The translations under genes and the position numbers were made by a program. DNA of 64,000 bases from Nematostella vectensis (taxonomy: Eukaryota > Cnidaria > Anthozoa > Actiniaria > Edwardsiidae): NCBI RefSeq assembly GCF_932526225.1, contig NC_064046.1, positions 11,001,719 through 11,065,718 of the forward strand. Direction: 5' to 3'. Shown here piece after piece: positions 43,191 through 56,305 of the stretch (position 1 is the first letter of the stretch; the number at the start of each line of letters is the position of its first letter). Below the pieces are notes generated by a model that was not told the origin of the DNA, made no database searches, and saw nothing but the letters and a program-made list of their open reading frames with translations.

Positions 43191-46100
43191 ACTCCTGTGG
43201 CACAGTCGGTTGGGGCGTCGTACTTATAGGCAGTACGGGCGTGTCCCGTGGGCGCCATGAAATGCCAAGGTCGAGAGTTCGATCCTCTCCAGGAGCACAA
43301 TTTTTATTTTCTTAAATAAGATCTCAGCGTATAATAATGTAAGATATTCTTTTAAATCCTTGATGTAAGTGCTCCTGTGGCACAGTCGGTTAGCGCGTCG
43401 TACTTATAGGCAGTACGGGCGTGTCCTGTGGGCGCCATCAAATGCGAAGGTCGAGAGTTCGATCCTCTCCAGGAGCACAATTTTTATTTTCTTAAATAGT
43501 ATCTCAGTGTAAAATAATGTAAGATATTCTTTTAAATCCTTGATGTAAGTGCTCCTGTGGCACAGTCGGTTAGCGCGTCGTACTTATAGGCAGTACGGGC
43601 GTGTCCTGCGGGCGCCATGAAATGCGAAGGTCGAGAGTTCGATCCTCTCCAGGAGCACAAATTTTATTTTCTAAAAATGTATCTAAGTGAATAATCATGA
43701 AAGATATTCTTTTAAATCCTTGATGTAAGTGCTCCTGTGGCACAGTCGGTTAGCGCGTCGTACTTATAGGCAGTACGGGCGTGTCCCGTGGGTGCCATGA
43801 AATGCGAAGGTCGAGAGTTCGATCCTCTCCAGGAGCAGCATTTTATTTTCTTAAAAAGTATCTAAGTGAATAATCATGAAAGACATTCTTTTAAATCCTT
43901 GATGTAAGTGCTCCTGTGGCACAGTCGGTTAGCGCGTCGTACTTATAGGCAGTACGGGCGTGTCCCGTGGGCGCAAAGAAATGCGAAGGTCGAGAGTTCG
44001 ATCCTCTCCAGGAGCACAATTTTTATTTTCTTAAATAGTATCTCAGTGTATAATAATGTAAGATATTCTTTTAAATCCTTGATGTAAGTGCTCCTGTGGC
44101 ACAGTCGGTTAGCGCGTCGTACTTATAGGCAGTACGGGCGTGTCCCGCGGGCGCCATGAAATGCGAAGGTCGAGAGTTCGATCCTCTCCAGGAGCACAAA
44201 TTTTATTTTCTAAAAATGTATCTAAGTGAATAATCATGAAAGATATTCTTTTAAATCCTTGATGTAAGTGCTCCTGTGGCACAGTCGGTTAGCGCGTCGT
44301 ACTTATAGGCAGTACTGGCTTGTCCCGTGGGTGCCATGAAATGCAAAGGTCGAGAGTCAGATCCTCTCCAGGAGCACAATTTTTATTTTCTAAAATATTA
44401 TCTCAGTTATAATCATGTAAGATATTCTTTTAAATCCTTTATGTAAGTTCTCCTGTGGCACAGTCGGTTAGCGCGTCGTACTTATAGACAGTACTGGCTT
44501 GTCCCGTGGGTGCCATGAAATGCAAAGGTCGAGAGTCCGATCCTCTCCAGGAGCACAATTTTATTTTCTTAAAAAGTATCTAAGTGAATAATCATGAAAG
44601 ACATTCTTGTAAATCCTTGATGTAAGTGCTCCTGTGGCACAGTCGGTTGGCGCGTCGTACTTATTGGCAGTACGGGCGTGTCCCGTGGGCGCCATGAAAT
44701 GCCAAGGTCGAGAGTTCGATCCTCTCCAGGAGCACAATTTTTATTTTCTTAACTAGTATCTCAGTGTATAATCATGTAAGATATTCTTTTAAATCCTTGA
44801 TGTAAGTGCTCCTGTGGCACAGTCGGTTAGCGCGTCGTACTTATAGGCAGTACTGGCGTGTCCCGTGGGTGCCATGAAATGCGAAGGTCGAGAGTTCGAT
44901 CCTCTCCAGGAGCAGCATTTTATTTTCTTAAAAAGTATCTAAGTGAATAATCATGAAAGACATTCTTTTAAATCCTTGATGTAAGTGCTCCTGTGGCACA
45001 GTCGGTTAGCGCGTCGTACTTATAGGCAGTACGGGCGTGTCCCGTGGGCGCCAAGAAATGCGAAGGTCGAGAGTTCGATCCTCTCCAGGAGCACAATTTT
45101 TATTTTCTTAAATAGTATCTCAGTGTATAATAATGTAAGATATTCTTTTAAATCCTTGATGTAAGTGCTCCTGTGGCACAGTCGGTTAGCGCGTCGTACT
45201 TATAGGCAGTACGGGCGTGTCCCGCGGGCGCCATGAAATGCTAAGGTCGAGAGTTCGATCCTCTCCAGGAGCACAAATTTTATTTTCTAAAAATGTATCT
45301 AAGTGAATAATCATGAAAGATATTCTTTTAAATCCTTTATGTACGTTCTCCTGTGGCACAGTCGGTTAGAGCGTCGTACTTATAGGCAGTACTGGCTTGT
45401 CCCGTGGGTGCCATGAAATGCAAAGGTCGAGAGTCCGATCCTCTCCAGGAGCACAATTTTATTTTCTTAAAAAGTATCTAAGTGAATAATCATGAAAGAC
45501 ATTCTTGTAAATCCTTGATGTAAGTGCTCCTGTGGCACAGTCGGTTGGCGCGTCGTACTTATTGGCAGTACGGGCGTGTCCCGTGGGCGCCATGAAATGC
45601 CAAGGTCGAGAGTTCGATCCTCTCCAGGAGCACAATTTATTTTTTCTTAAATAGTATCTCAGTGTATAATCATGTAAGATATTCTTTTAAATCCTTGATG
45701 TAAGTGCTCCTGTGGCACAGTCGGTTAGCGCGTCGTACTTATAGGCAGTACGGGCGTGTCCCGGGTGCGCCATGAAATGCGAAGGTCGAGAGTTCGATCC
45801 TCTCCAGGAGCACAATTTTTATTTTCTTAACTAGTATCTCAGTGTATAATCATGTAAGATATTCTTTTAAATCCTTGATGTAAGTGCTCCTGTGGCACAG
45901 TCGGTTAGCGCGTCGTACTTATAGGCAGTACGGGCGTGTCCTGTGGGCGCCATCAAATGCGAAGGTCGAGTCGATCCTCTCCAGGAGCACAATTTATATT
46001 TTCTTAAATAGTACCTCAGTGTATAATAATGTAAGATATTCTTTAAAATCCTTGATGTAAGTGCTCCTGTGGCACAGTCGGTTAGCGCGTCGTACTTATA

Positions 46101-47316
46101 GGCAGTACGGGCGTGTCCCGCGGGCGCCATGAAATGCGAAGGTCGAGAGTTCGATCCTCTCCAGGAGCACAAATTTTATTTTCTAAAAATGTATCTAAGT
46201 GAATAATCATGAAAGATATTCTTTTAAATCCTTTATGTACGTTCTCCTGTGGCACAGTCGGTTAGCGCGTCGTACTTATAGGCAGTACTGGCTTGTCCCG
46301 TGGGTGCCATGAAATGCAAAGGTCGAGAGTCCGATCCTCTCCAGGAGCACAATTTATATTTTCTTAAATAGTACCTCAGTGTATAATAATGTAAGATATT
46401 CTTTTAAATCCTTTATGTACGTGCTCCTGTGGCACAGTCGGTTAGCGCCTTGTACTTATAGGCAGAACTGGCTTGTCCCGTGGGTGACATGAAATGCAAA
46501 GGTCGAGAGTCCGATCCTCTCCAGGAGCACAATTTATTTTTACTTAAATAGTGTCTCAGTGTTTAATCATGTAAGATATTCTTTTAAATCCTTGATGTAA
46601 GTTCTCCTGTGGCACAGTCGGTTAGCGCGTCGTACTTATAGGCAGTACGGGCGTGTCCCGTGGGCGCCATGAAATGCGAAGGTCGAGAGTTCGATCCTCT
46701 CCAGGAGCACAAATTTTAATTTCTAAAAATGTATCTAAGTGAATAATCATGAAAGATATTCTTTTAAATCCTTGATGTAAGTGCTCCTGTGGCACAGTCG
46801 GTTAGCGCGTCGTACTTATAGGCAGTACTGGCTTGTCCCGTGGGTGCCATAAAATGCGAAGGTCGAGAATTCGATCCTCTCCAGGAGCAACTATTTTATT
46901 TTCTTAAAAAGTATCTAAGTGAATAATCATGAAAGACATTCTTTTAAATCCTTGATGTAAGTGCTCCTGTGGCACAGTCGGTTAGCGCGTCGTACTTATA
47001 GGCAGTACGGGCGTGTCCCGTGGGCGCCATGAAATGCGAAGGTCGAAAGTTCTATCCTCTCCAGGAGCACAATTTTATTTTTTAAAATAGTATCTCAGTG
47101 TATAATCAGGTAAGATATTCTTTTAAATCCTTTATGTACGTGCTCCTGTGGCACAGTCGGTTAGCGCGTCGTACTTATAGGCAGTACGGGCGTGTCCCGT
47201 GGGCGCCATGAAAAGGTCGAGAGTTCTATCCTCTCCAGGAGCACAAATTTTATTTTCTAAAAATGTATCTAAGTGAATAATCATGAAAGATATTCTTTTA
47301 AATCCTTGATGTAAGT
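43191..47316 (+). tRNA. tRNA-Ile(UAU) genes, copies 27-49 (second 23-gene block)
   Basis: First-base positions are those of the previous block plus 4,126: 43191, 43371, 43551, 43731, 43910, 44090, 44270, 44449, 44628, 44808, 44987, 45167, 45347, 45526, 45706, 45886, 46063, 46243, 46423, 46603, 46783, 46963, 47142. All private changes of the first block reappear (A1 at 43191, the T-arm loss at 45886, the 3'-splice-site loss at 47142), so this is a direct duplication. Confidence 0.93.
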
Positions 47317-49649
47317 GCTCCTGTGGCACAGTCGGTTAGCGCGTCGTACTTATAGGAAGTACGGGCGTGTCCCGTGGGCGACATGAAATGCGAAGGTCGA
47401 GAGTTCGATCCTCTCCAGGAGCACAATTTTTATTTTCTAAAATATTATCTCAGTTATAATAATGTAAGATATTCTTTTAAATCCTTTATGTACGTGCTCC
47501 TGTGGCACAGTCGGTTAGCGCCTCGTACTTATAGGCAGTACTGGCTTGTCCCGTGGGTGACATGAAATGCAAAGGTCGAGAGTCCGATCCTCTCCAGGAG
47601 CACAATTTTATTTTCTTAAAAAGTATCTAAGTGAATAATCATGAAAGACATTCTTTTAAATCCTTGATGTAAGTGCTCCTGTGGCACAGTCGGTTATCGC
47701 GTCGTACTTATAGGCAGTACGGGCGTGTCCCGTGGGCGCCAAGAAATGCGAAGGTCGAGAGTTCGATCCTCTCCAGAAGCACAATTTTATTTTCTAAAAT
47801 AGTATCTCAGTGTATAATCAGGTAAGATATTCTTTTAAATCCTTTATGTACGTGCTCCTGTGGCACGTCGGTTAGCGCGTCGTACTTATAGGCAGTACGG
47901 GCGTGTCCCGTGGGCGCCATGAAATGCGAAGGACGAAAGTTCTATCCTCTCCAGGAGCACAATTTTTATTTTCTAAAAAAGTATCTAAGTGAATAATCAT
48001 GAAAGACTATCTTTTAAATCATTGATCTAAGTGCTTCTGTGGCACAGTCGGTTAGCGCGTCGTACTTATAGGCAGTACGGGCGTGTCCCGCGGGCGCCAT
48101 GAAATACGAAGGTCGAGAGTTCTATCCTCTCCAGGAGCACAATTTATTTTTTCTTAAATAGTATCTCAGGGTTTAATCATGTAAGGTATTCTTTTAAATC
48201 CTTGATGTAAGTGCTCCTGTGGCAAAGTCGGTTAGCGCGTCGTACTTATAGGCAGTACGGGCGTGTCCCGCGGGCGCCATGAAATGCGAAGGTCGAGAGT
48301 TCGATCCTCTCCAGGAGCACAAATTTTATTTTCTAAAAATGTATCTAAGTGAATAATCATGAAAGATATTCTTTTAAATCCTTGATGTAAGTGCTCCTGT
48401 GGCACAGTCGGTTAGCGCGTCGTACTTATAGGCAGTACGGGCGTGTCCCGTGGGCGCCAAGAAATGCGAAGGTCGAGAGTTCGATCCTCTCCAGGAGCAC
48501 AATTTTTATTTTCTAAAAATGTATCTAAGTGAATAATCATGAAAGATATTCTTTTAAATCCTTGATGTAAGTGCTCCTGTGGCACAGTCGGTTAGCGCGT
48601 CGTGCTTATAGGCAGTACGGGCGTGTCCCGTGGGTGACATGAAATGCAAAGGTCGAGAGTCCGATCCTCTCCAGGAGCAAAATTTTATTTTCTTAAAAAG
48701 TATCTAAGTGAATAATCATGAAAGACATTCTTTTAAATCCTTGATGTAAGTGCTCCTGTGGCACAGTCGGTTATCGCGTCGTACTTATAGGCAGTACGGG
48801 CGTGTCCAGTGGGCGCCAAGAAATGCGAAAGTCGTGAGTTCGATCCTCTCCAGAAGCACAATTTTATTTTCTAAAATAGTATCTCAGTGTATAATCAGGT
48901 AAGATATTCTTTTAAATCCTTTATGTACGTGCTCCTGTGGCACGTCGGTTAGCGCGTCGTACTTATAGGCAGTACGGGCGTGTCCCGTGGGCGCCATGAA
49001 ATGTAAAGGTCGAGAGTTCTATCCTCTCCAGGAGCACAATTTTTATTTTCTAAAAAAGTATCTAAGTGAATAATCATGAAAGACTATCTTTTAAATCATT
49101 GATCTAAGTGCTCCTGTGGCACAGTCGGTTAGCGCGTCGTACTTATAGGCAGTACGGGCGTGTCCCGCGGGCGCCATGAAATACGAAGGTCGAGAGTTCG
49201 ATCCTCTCCAGGAGCACAATTTATTTTTTCTTAAATAGTATTTCAGGGTTTAATCATGTAAGGTATTCTTTTAAATCCTTGATGTAAGTGCTCCTGTGGC
49301 ACAGTCGGTTAGCGCGTCGTACTTATAGGCAGTACGGGCGTGTCCCGCGGGCGCCATGAAATGCGAAGGTCGAGAGTTCTATCCTCTCCAGGAGCACAAA
49401 TTTTATTTTCTAAAAATGTATCTAAGTGAATAATCATGAAAGATATTCTTTTAAATCCTTGATGTAAGTGCTCCTGTGGCACAGTCGGTTAGCGCGTCGT
49501 ACTTATAGGCAGTACGGGCATGTCCCGTGGGCGCCAAGAAATGCGAAGGTCGAGAGTTCTATCCTCTCCAGGAGCACAATTTTTATTTTCTTAAATAGTA
49601 TCTCAGTGTTTAATCATGTAAGATATTCTTTTAAATCCTTGATGTAAGT

Positions 49650-49756
49650 GCTCCTGTGGCACAGTCGGTTAGCGCGTCGTACTTTTAGGCAGTACGGGCG
49701 TGTCCCGTGGGCGCCAAGAAATGCGAAGGTCGAGAGTTCGATCCTCTCCAGGAGCA
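49650..49756 (+). tRNA. Array copy with predicted anticodon TTT
   Basis: The loop reads CTTTTA instead of CTTATA, so position 35 is T and the anticodon becomes UUU (Lys codons). The rest of the cloverleaf matches the Ile reference. IleRS depends on the anticodon, so charging with Ile is doubtful. It may be inert or mis-assigned by tRNA predictors. Confidence 0.75.
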
Positions 49757-51090
49757 CAATTTTTATTTTCTTAAATAGTATCTCAGTGTATAATAATGTA
49801 AGATATTCTTTTAAATACTTCATGTAAGTGCTCCTGTGGCACAGTCGGTTAGCGCGTCGTACTTATAGGCAGTACGGGCGTGTCCCGTGGGCGCCATGAA
49901 ATGCGAAGGTCGAGAGTTCGATCCTCTCCAGGAGCACAATTTTTATTTTCTTAAATAGTATCTCAGTGTATAATAATGTAAGATATTCTTTTAAATACTT
50001 GATGTAAGTGCTCCTGTGGCACAGTCGGTTAGCGCGTCGTACTTATAGGCAGTACGGGTGTGTCCCGTGTGCGCCATGAAATGCGAAGGTCGAGAGTTCG
50101 ATCCTCTCCAGGAGCACAATTTTTATTTTCTTAAATAGTATCTCAGTGTATAATAATGTAAGATATTCTTTTAAATACTTGATGTAAGTGCTCCTGTGGC
50201 ACAGTCGGTTAGCGCGTCGTACTTATAGGCAGTACGGGTGTGTCCCGAGTGCGCCATGAAATGCGAAGGTCGAGAGTTCGATCCTCTCAAGGAGCACAAT
50301 TTTTATTTTCTTAACTAGTATCTCAGTGTATAATCATGTAAGATATTCTTTTAAATCCTTGATTTAAGTGCTCCTGTGGCACAGTCGGTTAGCGGGTCGT
50401 ACTTATAGGCAGTACGGGCGTGTCCTGTGGGCGCCATCAAATGCGAAGGTCGAGAGTTCGATCCTCTCCAGGAGCACAATTTATTTTTTTCTTAAATAGT
50501 ATCTCAGTGTTTAATCATGTAAGATATTCTTTAAAATCCTTGATGTAAGTGCTCCTGTGGCACAGTCGGTTAGCGCGTCGTACTTATAGGCAGTACTGGC
50601 TTGTCCCGTGGGTGACATGAAATGCAAAGGTCGAGAGTCCTATCCTCTCCAGGAGCACAATTTTATTTTCTTAAAATGTATCTAAGTGAATAATCATGAA
50701 AGATATTCTTTTAAATCCTTGATGTAAGTGCTCCTGTGGCACAGTCGGTTAGCGCGTCGTACTTATAGGCAGTACGGGCGTGTCCCGTGGGCGCCAAGAA
50801 ATGCGAAGGTCGAGCGTTCGATCATCTCCAGGAGCACAATTTTTATTTTCTTAAATAGTATCTCAGTGTATAATAATGTAAGATATTCTTTTAAATACTT
50901 GATGTAAGTGCTCCTGTGGCACAGTCGGTTAGCGCGTCGTACTTATAGGCAGTACGGGCGTGTCCCGCGGGCGCCATGAAATGCGAAGGTCGAGAGTTCG
51001 ATCCTCTCCAGGAGCACAATTTATTTTTTTCTTAAATAGTATCTCAGTGTTTAATCATGTAAGATATTCTTTTAAATCCTTGATGTAAGT

Positions 51091-51197
51091 GCTCCTGTGG
51101 CACAGTCGGTTAGCGCGTCGTACTTTTAGGCAGTACGGGCGTGTCCCGTGGGCGCCAAGAAATGCGAAGGTCGAGAGTTCGATCCTCTCCAGGAGCA
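51091..51197 (+). tRNA. Array copy with predicted anticodon TTT
   Basis: It carries the same A35-to-T change as the 49650 copy, with the same neighbours, 1,441 bp (eight units) downstream: a block duplicate. Confidence 0.75.
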
Positions 51198-52707
51198 CAA
51201 TTTTTATTTTCTTAAATAGTATCTCAGTGTATAATAATGTAAGATATTCTTTTAAATACTTCATGTAAGTTCTCCTGTGGCACAGTCGGTTAGCGCGTCG
51301 TACTTATAGGCAGTACGGGCGTGTCCCGCGGGCGCCATGAAATGCGAAGGTCGAGAGTTCGATCCTCTCCAGGAGCACAAATTTTATTTTCTAAAAATGT
51401 ATCTAAGTGAATAATCATGAAAGATATTCTTTTAAATCCTTGATGTAAGTGCTCCTGTGGCACAGTCGGTTAGCGCGTCGTACTTATAGGCAGTACGGGC
51501 GTGTCCCGTGGGTGACATGAAATGCAAAGGTCGAGAGTCCGATCCTCTCCAGGAGCACAATTTTATTTTCTTAAAAAGTATCTAAGTGAATAATCATGAA
51601 AGACATTCTTTTAAATCCTTGATGTAAGTGCTCCTGTGGCACAGTCGGTTATCGCGTCGTACTTATAGGCAGTACGGGCGTGTCCAGTGGGCGCCAAGAA
51701 ATGCGAAGGTCGTGAGTTCGATCCTCTCCAGAAGCACAATTTTATTTTCTAAAATAGTATCTCAGTGTATAATCAGGTAAGATATTCTTTTAAATCCTTT
51801 ATGTACGTGCTCCTGTGGCACGTCGGTTAGCGCGTCGTACTTATAGGCAGTACGGGCGTGTCCCGTGGGCGCCATGAAATGTGAAGGTCGAGAGTTCTAT
51901 CCTCTCCAGGAGCACAATTTTTATTTTCTAAAAAAGTATCTAAGTGAATAATCATGAAAGACTATCTTTTAAATCATTGATCTAAGTGCTCCTGTGGCAC
52001 AGTCGGTTAGCGCGTCGTACTTATAGGCAGTACGGGCGTGTCCCGCGGGCGCCATGAAATACGAAGGTCGAGAGTTCGATCCTCTCCAGGAGCACAATTT
52101 ATTTTTTCTTAAATAGTATTTCAGGGTTTAATCATGTAAGGTATTCTTTTAAATCCTTGATGTAAGTGCTCCTGTGGCACAGTCGGTTAGCGCGTCGTAC
52201 TTATAGGCAGTACGGGCGTGTCCCGCGGGCGCCATGAAATGCGAAGGTCGAGAGTTCTATCCTCTCCAGGAGCACAAATTTTATTTTCTAAAAATGTATC
52301 TAAGTGAATAATCATGAAAGATATTCTTTTAAATCCTTGATGTAAGTGCTCCTGTGGCACAGTCGGTTAGCGCGTCGTACTTATAGGCAGTACGGGCGTG
52401 TCCCGTGGGCGCCTGGAAATGCGAAGGTCGAGAGTTCTATCCTCTCCAGGAGCACAATTTTTATTTTCTTAAATAGTATCTCAGTGTATAATAATGTAAG
52501 ATATTCTTTTAAATACTTGATGTAAGTGCTCCTGTGGCACAGTCGGTTAGCGCGTCGTACTTATAGGCAGTACGGGCGTGTCCCGCGGGCGCCATGAAAT
52601 GCGAAGGTCGAGAGTTCGATCCTCTCCAGGAGCACAATTTATTTTTTTTTAAATAGTATCTCAGTGTTTAATCATGTAAGATATTCTTTTAAATCCTTGA
52701 TGTAAGT

Positions 52708-52814
52708 GCTCCTGTGGCACAGTCGGTTAGCGCGTCGTACTTTTAGGCAGTACGGGCGTGTCCCGTGGGCGCCAAGAAATGCGAAGGTCGAGAGTTCGAT
52801 CCTCTCCAGGAGCA
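52708..52814 (+). tRNA. Array copy with predicted anticodon TTT
   Basis: It is the third block duplicate of the A35-to-T variant, 1,617 bp (nine units) after the second. Confidence 0.75.
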
Positions 52815-54685
52815 CAATTTTTATTTTCTTAAATAGTATTTCAGTGTATAATAATGTAAGATATTCTTTTAAATACTTCATGTAAGTGCTCCTGTGGCAC
52901 AGTCGGTTAGCGCGTCGTACTTATAGGCAGTACGGGCGTGTCCCGTGGGCGCCATGAAATGCGAAGGTCGAGAGTTCGATCCTCTCCAGGAGCACAATTT
53001 TTATTTTCTTAAATAATATCTCAGTGTATAATAATGTAAGATATTCTTTTAAATACTTGATGTAAGTGCTCCTTTGGCACAGTCGGTTAGCGCGTCGTAC
53101 TTATAGGCAGTACGGGTGTGTCCCGTGTGCGCCATGAAATGCGAAGGTCGAGAGTTCGATCCTCTCAAGGAGCACAATTTTTATTTTCTTAACTAGTATC
53201 TCAGTGTATAATCATGTAAGATATTCTTTTAAATCCTTGATTTAAGTGCTCCTGTGGCACAGTCGGTTAGCGGGTCGTACTTATAGGCAGTACGGGCGTG
53301 TCCTGTGGGCGCCATCAAATGCGAAGGTCGAGAGTTCGATCCTCTCCAGGAGCACAATTTATTTTTTTCTTAAATAGTATCTCAGTGTTTAATCATGTAA
53401 GATATTCTTTTAAATCCTTGATGTAAGTGCTCCTGTGGCACAGTCGGTTAGCGCGTCGTACTTATAGGCAGTACGGGCGTGTCCCGTGGGTGACATGAAA
53501 TGCAAAGGTCGAGAGTCCGATCCTCTCCAGGAGCACAATTTTATTTTCTTAAAAAGTATCTAAGTGAATAATCATGAAAGACATTCTTTTAAATCCTTGA
53601 TGTAAGTGCTCCTGTGGCTCAGTCGGTTATTGCGTCGTACTTATAGGCAGTACGGGCGTGTCCAGTGGGCGCCAAGAAATGCGAAGGTCGTGAGTTCGAT
53701 CCTCTCCAGAAGCACAATTTTATTTTCTAAAATAGTATCTCAGTGTATAATCAGGTAAGATATTCTTTTAAATCCTTTATGTACGTGCTCCTGTGGCACG
53801 TCGGTTAGCGCGTCGTACTTATAGGCAGTACGGGCGTGTCCCGTGGGCGCCATGAAATGTGAAGGTCGAGAGTTCTATCCTCTCCAGGAGCACAATTTTT
53901 TTTTTCTAAAAAAGTATCTAAGTGAATAATCATGAAAGACTATCTTTTAAATCATTGATCTAAGTGCTCCTGTGGCACAGTCGGTTAGCGCGTCGTACTT
54001 ATAGGCAGTACGGGCGTGTCCCGCGGGCGCCATGAAATACGAAGGTCGAGAGTTCGATCCTCTCCAGGAGCACAATTTATTTTTTCTTAAATAGTATTTC
54101 AGGGTTTAATCATGTAAGGTATTCTTTTAAATCCTTGATGTAAGTGCTCCTGTGGCACAGTCGGTTAGCGCGTCGTACTTATAGGCAGTACGGGCGTGTC
54201 CCGCGGGCGCCATGAAATGCGAAGGTCGAGAGTTCTATCCTCTCCAGGAGCACAAATTTTATTTTCTAAAAATGTATCTAAGTGAATAATCATGAAAGAT
54301 ATTCTTTTAAATCCTTGATGTAAGTGCTACTGTGGCACAGTCGGTTAGCGCGTCGTACTTATAGGCAGTACGGGCGTGTCCCGTGGGCGCCAAGAAATGC
54401 GAAGGTCGAGAGTTCTATCCTCTCCAGGAGCACAATTTTTATTTTCTTAAATAGTATCTCAGTGTATAATAATGTAAGATATTCTTTTAAATACTTGATG
54501 TAAGTGCTCCTGTGGCACAGTCGGTTAGCGCGTCGTACTTATAGGCAGTACGGGCGTGTCCAGCGGGCGCCATAAAATGCGAAGGTCGAGAGTTCGATCC
54601 TCTCCAGGAGCACAATTTATTTTTTTTTAAATAGTATCTCAGTGTTTAATCATGTAAGATATTCTTTTAAATCCTTGATGTAAGT

Positions 54686-54792
54686 GCTCCTGTGGCACAG
54701 TCGGTTAGCGCGTCGTACTTTTAGGCAGTACGGGCGTGTCCCGTGGGCGCCAAGAAATGCGAAGGTCGAGAGTTCGATCCTCTCCAGGAGCA
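54686..54792 (+). tRNA. Array copy with predicted anticodon TTT
   Basis: It is the fourth block duplicate of the A35-to-T variant, 1,978 bp (11 units) after the third. Confidence 0.75.
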
Positions 54793-56305
54793 CAATTTTT
54801 ATTTTCTTAAATAGTATCTCAGTGTATAATAATTTAAGATATTCTTTTAAATACTTCATGTAAGTGCTCCTGTGGCACAGTCGGTTAGCGCGTCGTACTT
54901 ATAGGCAGTACGGGCGTGTCCCGTGGGCGCCATGAAATGCGAAGGTCGAGAGTTCGATCCTCTCCAGGAGCACAATTTTTATTTTCTTAAATAGTATCTC
55001 AGTGTATAATAATGTAAGATATTCTTTTAAATACTTGATGTAAGTGCTCCTGTGGCACAGTCGGTTAGCGCGTCGTACTTATAGGCAGTACGGGTGTGTC
55101 CCGTGTGCGCCATGAAATGCGAAGGTCGAGAGTTCGATCCTCTCAAGGAGCACAATTTTTATTTTCTTAACTAGTATCTCAGTGTATAATCATGTAAGAT
55201 ATTCTTTTAAATCCTTGATTTAAGTGCTCCTGTGGCACAGTCGGTTAGCGGGTCGTACTTATAGGCAGTACGGGCGTGTCCTGTGGGCGCCATCAAATGC
55301 GAAGGTCGAGAGTTCGATCCTCTCCAGGAGCACAATTTATTTTTTTCTTAAATAGTATCTCAGTGTTTAATCATGTAAGATATTCTTTAAAATCCTTGAT
55401 GTAAGTGCTCCTGTGGCACAGTCGGTTAGTGCGTCGTACTTATAGGCAGTACGGGCGTGTCCCGCGGGCGCCATGAAATGCGAAGGTCGAGAGTTCGATC
55501 CTCTCCAGGAGCACAAATTTTATTTTCTAAAAATGTATCTAAGTGAATAATCATGAAAGATATTCTTTTAAATCCTTGATGTAAGTGCTCCTGTGGAACA
55601 GTCGGTTAGCGCGTCGTACTTATAGGCAGTACTGGCTTGTCCCGTGGGTGCCATGAAATGCGAAGGTCGAGAGTTCGATCCTCTCCAGGAGCACAATTTA
55701 TTTTTTATTAAATAGTATCTCAGTGAATAATCATGTAAGATATTCTTTTAAATCCTTGATTTAAGTGCTCCTGTGGCACAGTCGGTTAGCGCGTCGTACT
55801 TATAGGCAGTACGGGCGTGTCCCGTGGGCGCCAAGAAATGCGAAGGTCGAGAGTTCGATCCTCTCCAGGAGCACAATTTTTATTTTCTTAAGTAGTATCT
55901 CAGTGTATAATAATGTAAGATATTCTTTTAAATCCTTGATGTAAGTGCTCCTGTGGCACAGTCGGTTAGCGCGTCGTACTTATAGGCAGTACGTGCGTCT
56001 CCCGCGGGCGCAATGAAATGCGAAGGTCGAGAGTTCTATCCTCTCAAGGAGCACAAATTTTATTTTCTAAAAATGTATCTAAGTGAATAATCATGAAAGA
56101 TATTCTTTTAAATCCTTGATGTAAGTGCTCCTGTGGCACAGTCGGTTAGCGCGTCGTACTTATAGGCAGTACAGGCGTGTCCCGTGGGCGCCATGAAATG
56201 CGAAGGTCGAGAGTTCGATCCTCTCCAGGAGCACAATTTTTATTTTTTTAAATATTATCTCAGTTATAATCATGTATGATATTCTTTTAAATCCTTTATG
56301 TACGT

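Larger units (their letters stand above)
47317..56233 (+). tRNA. tRNA-Ile(UAU) genes, copies 50-99
   Basis: First-base positions: 47317, 47496, 47675, 47854, 48033, 48213, 48393, 48573, 48752, 48931, 49110, 49290, 49470, 49650, 49830, 50010, 50190, 50370, 50551, 50730, 50910, 51091, 51271, 51451, 51630, 51809, 51988, 52168, 52348, 52528, 52708, 52888, 53068, 53248, 53429, 53608, 53787, 53966, 54146, 54326, 54506, 54686, 54866, 55046, 55226, 55407, 55587, 55767, 55947, 56127. Copies at 47854, 48931, 51809 and 53787 have a shortened D loop (gcacgtcgg). Copies at 49650, 51091, 52708 and 54686 have anticodon TTT. Copies at 48573, 50551, 51451 and 53429 carry the T55C T loop (gtccgatcc or gtcctatcc). 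Confidence 0.92.
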
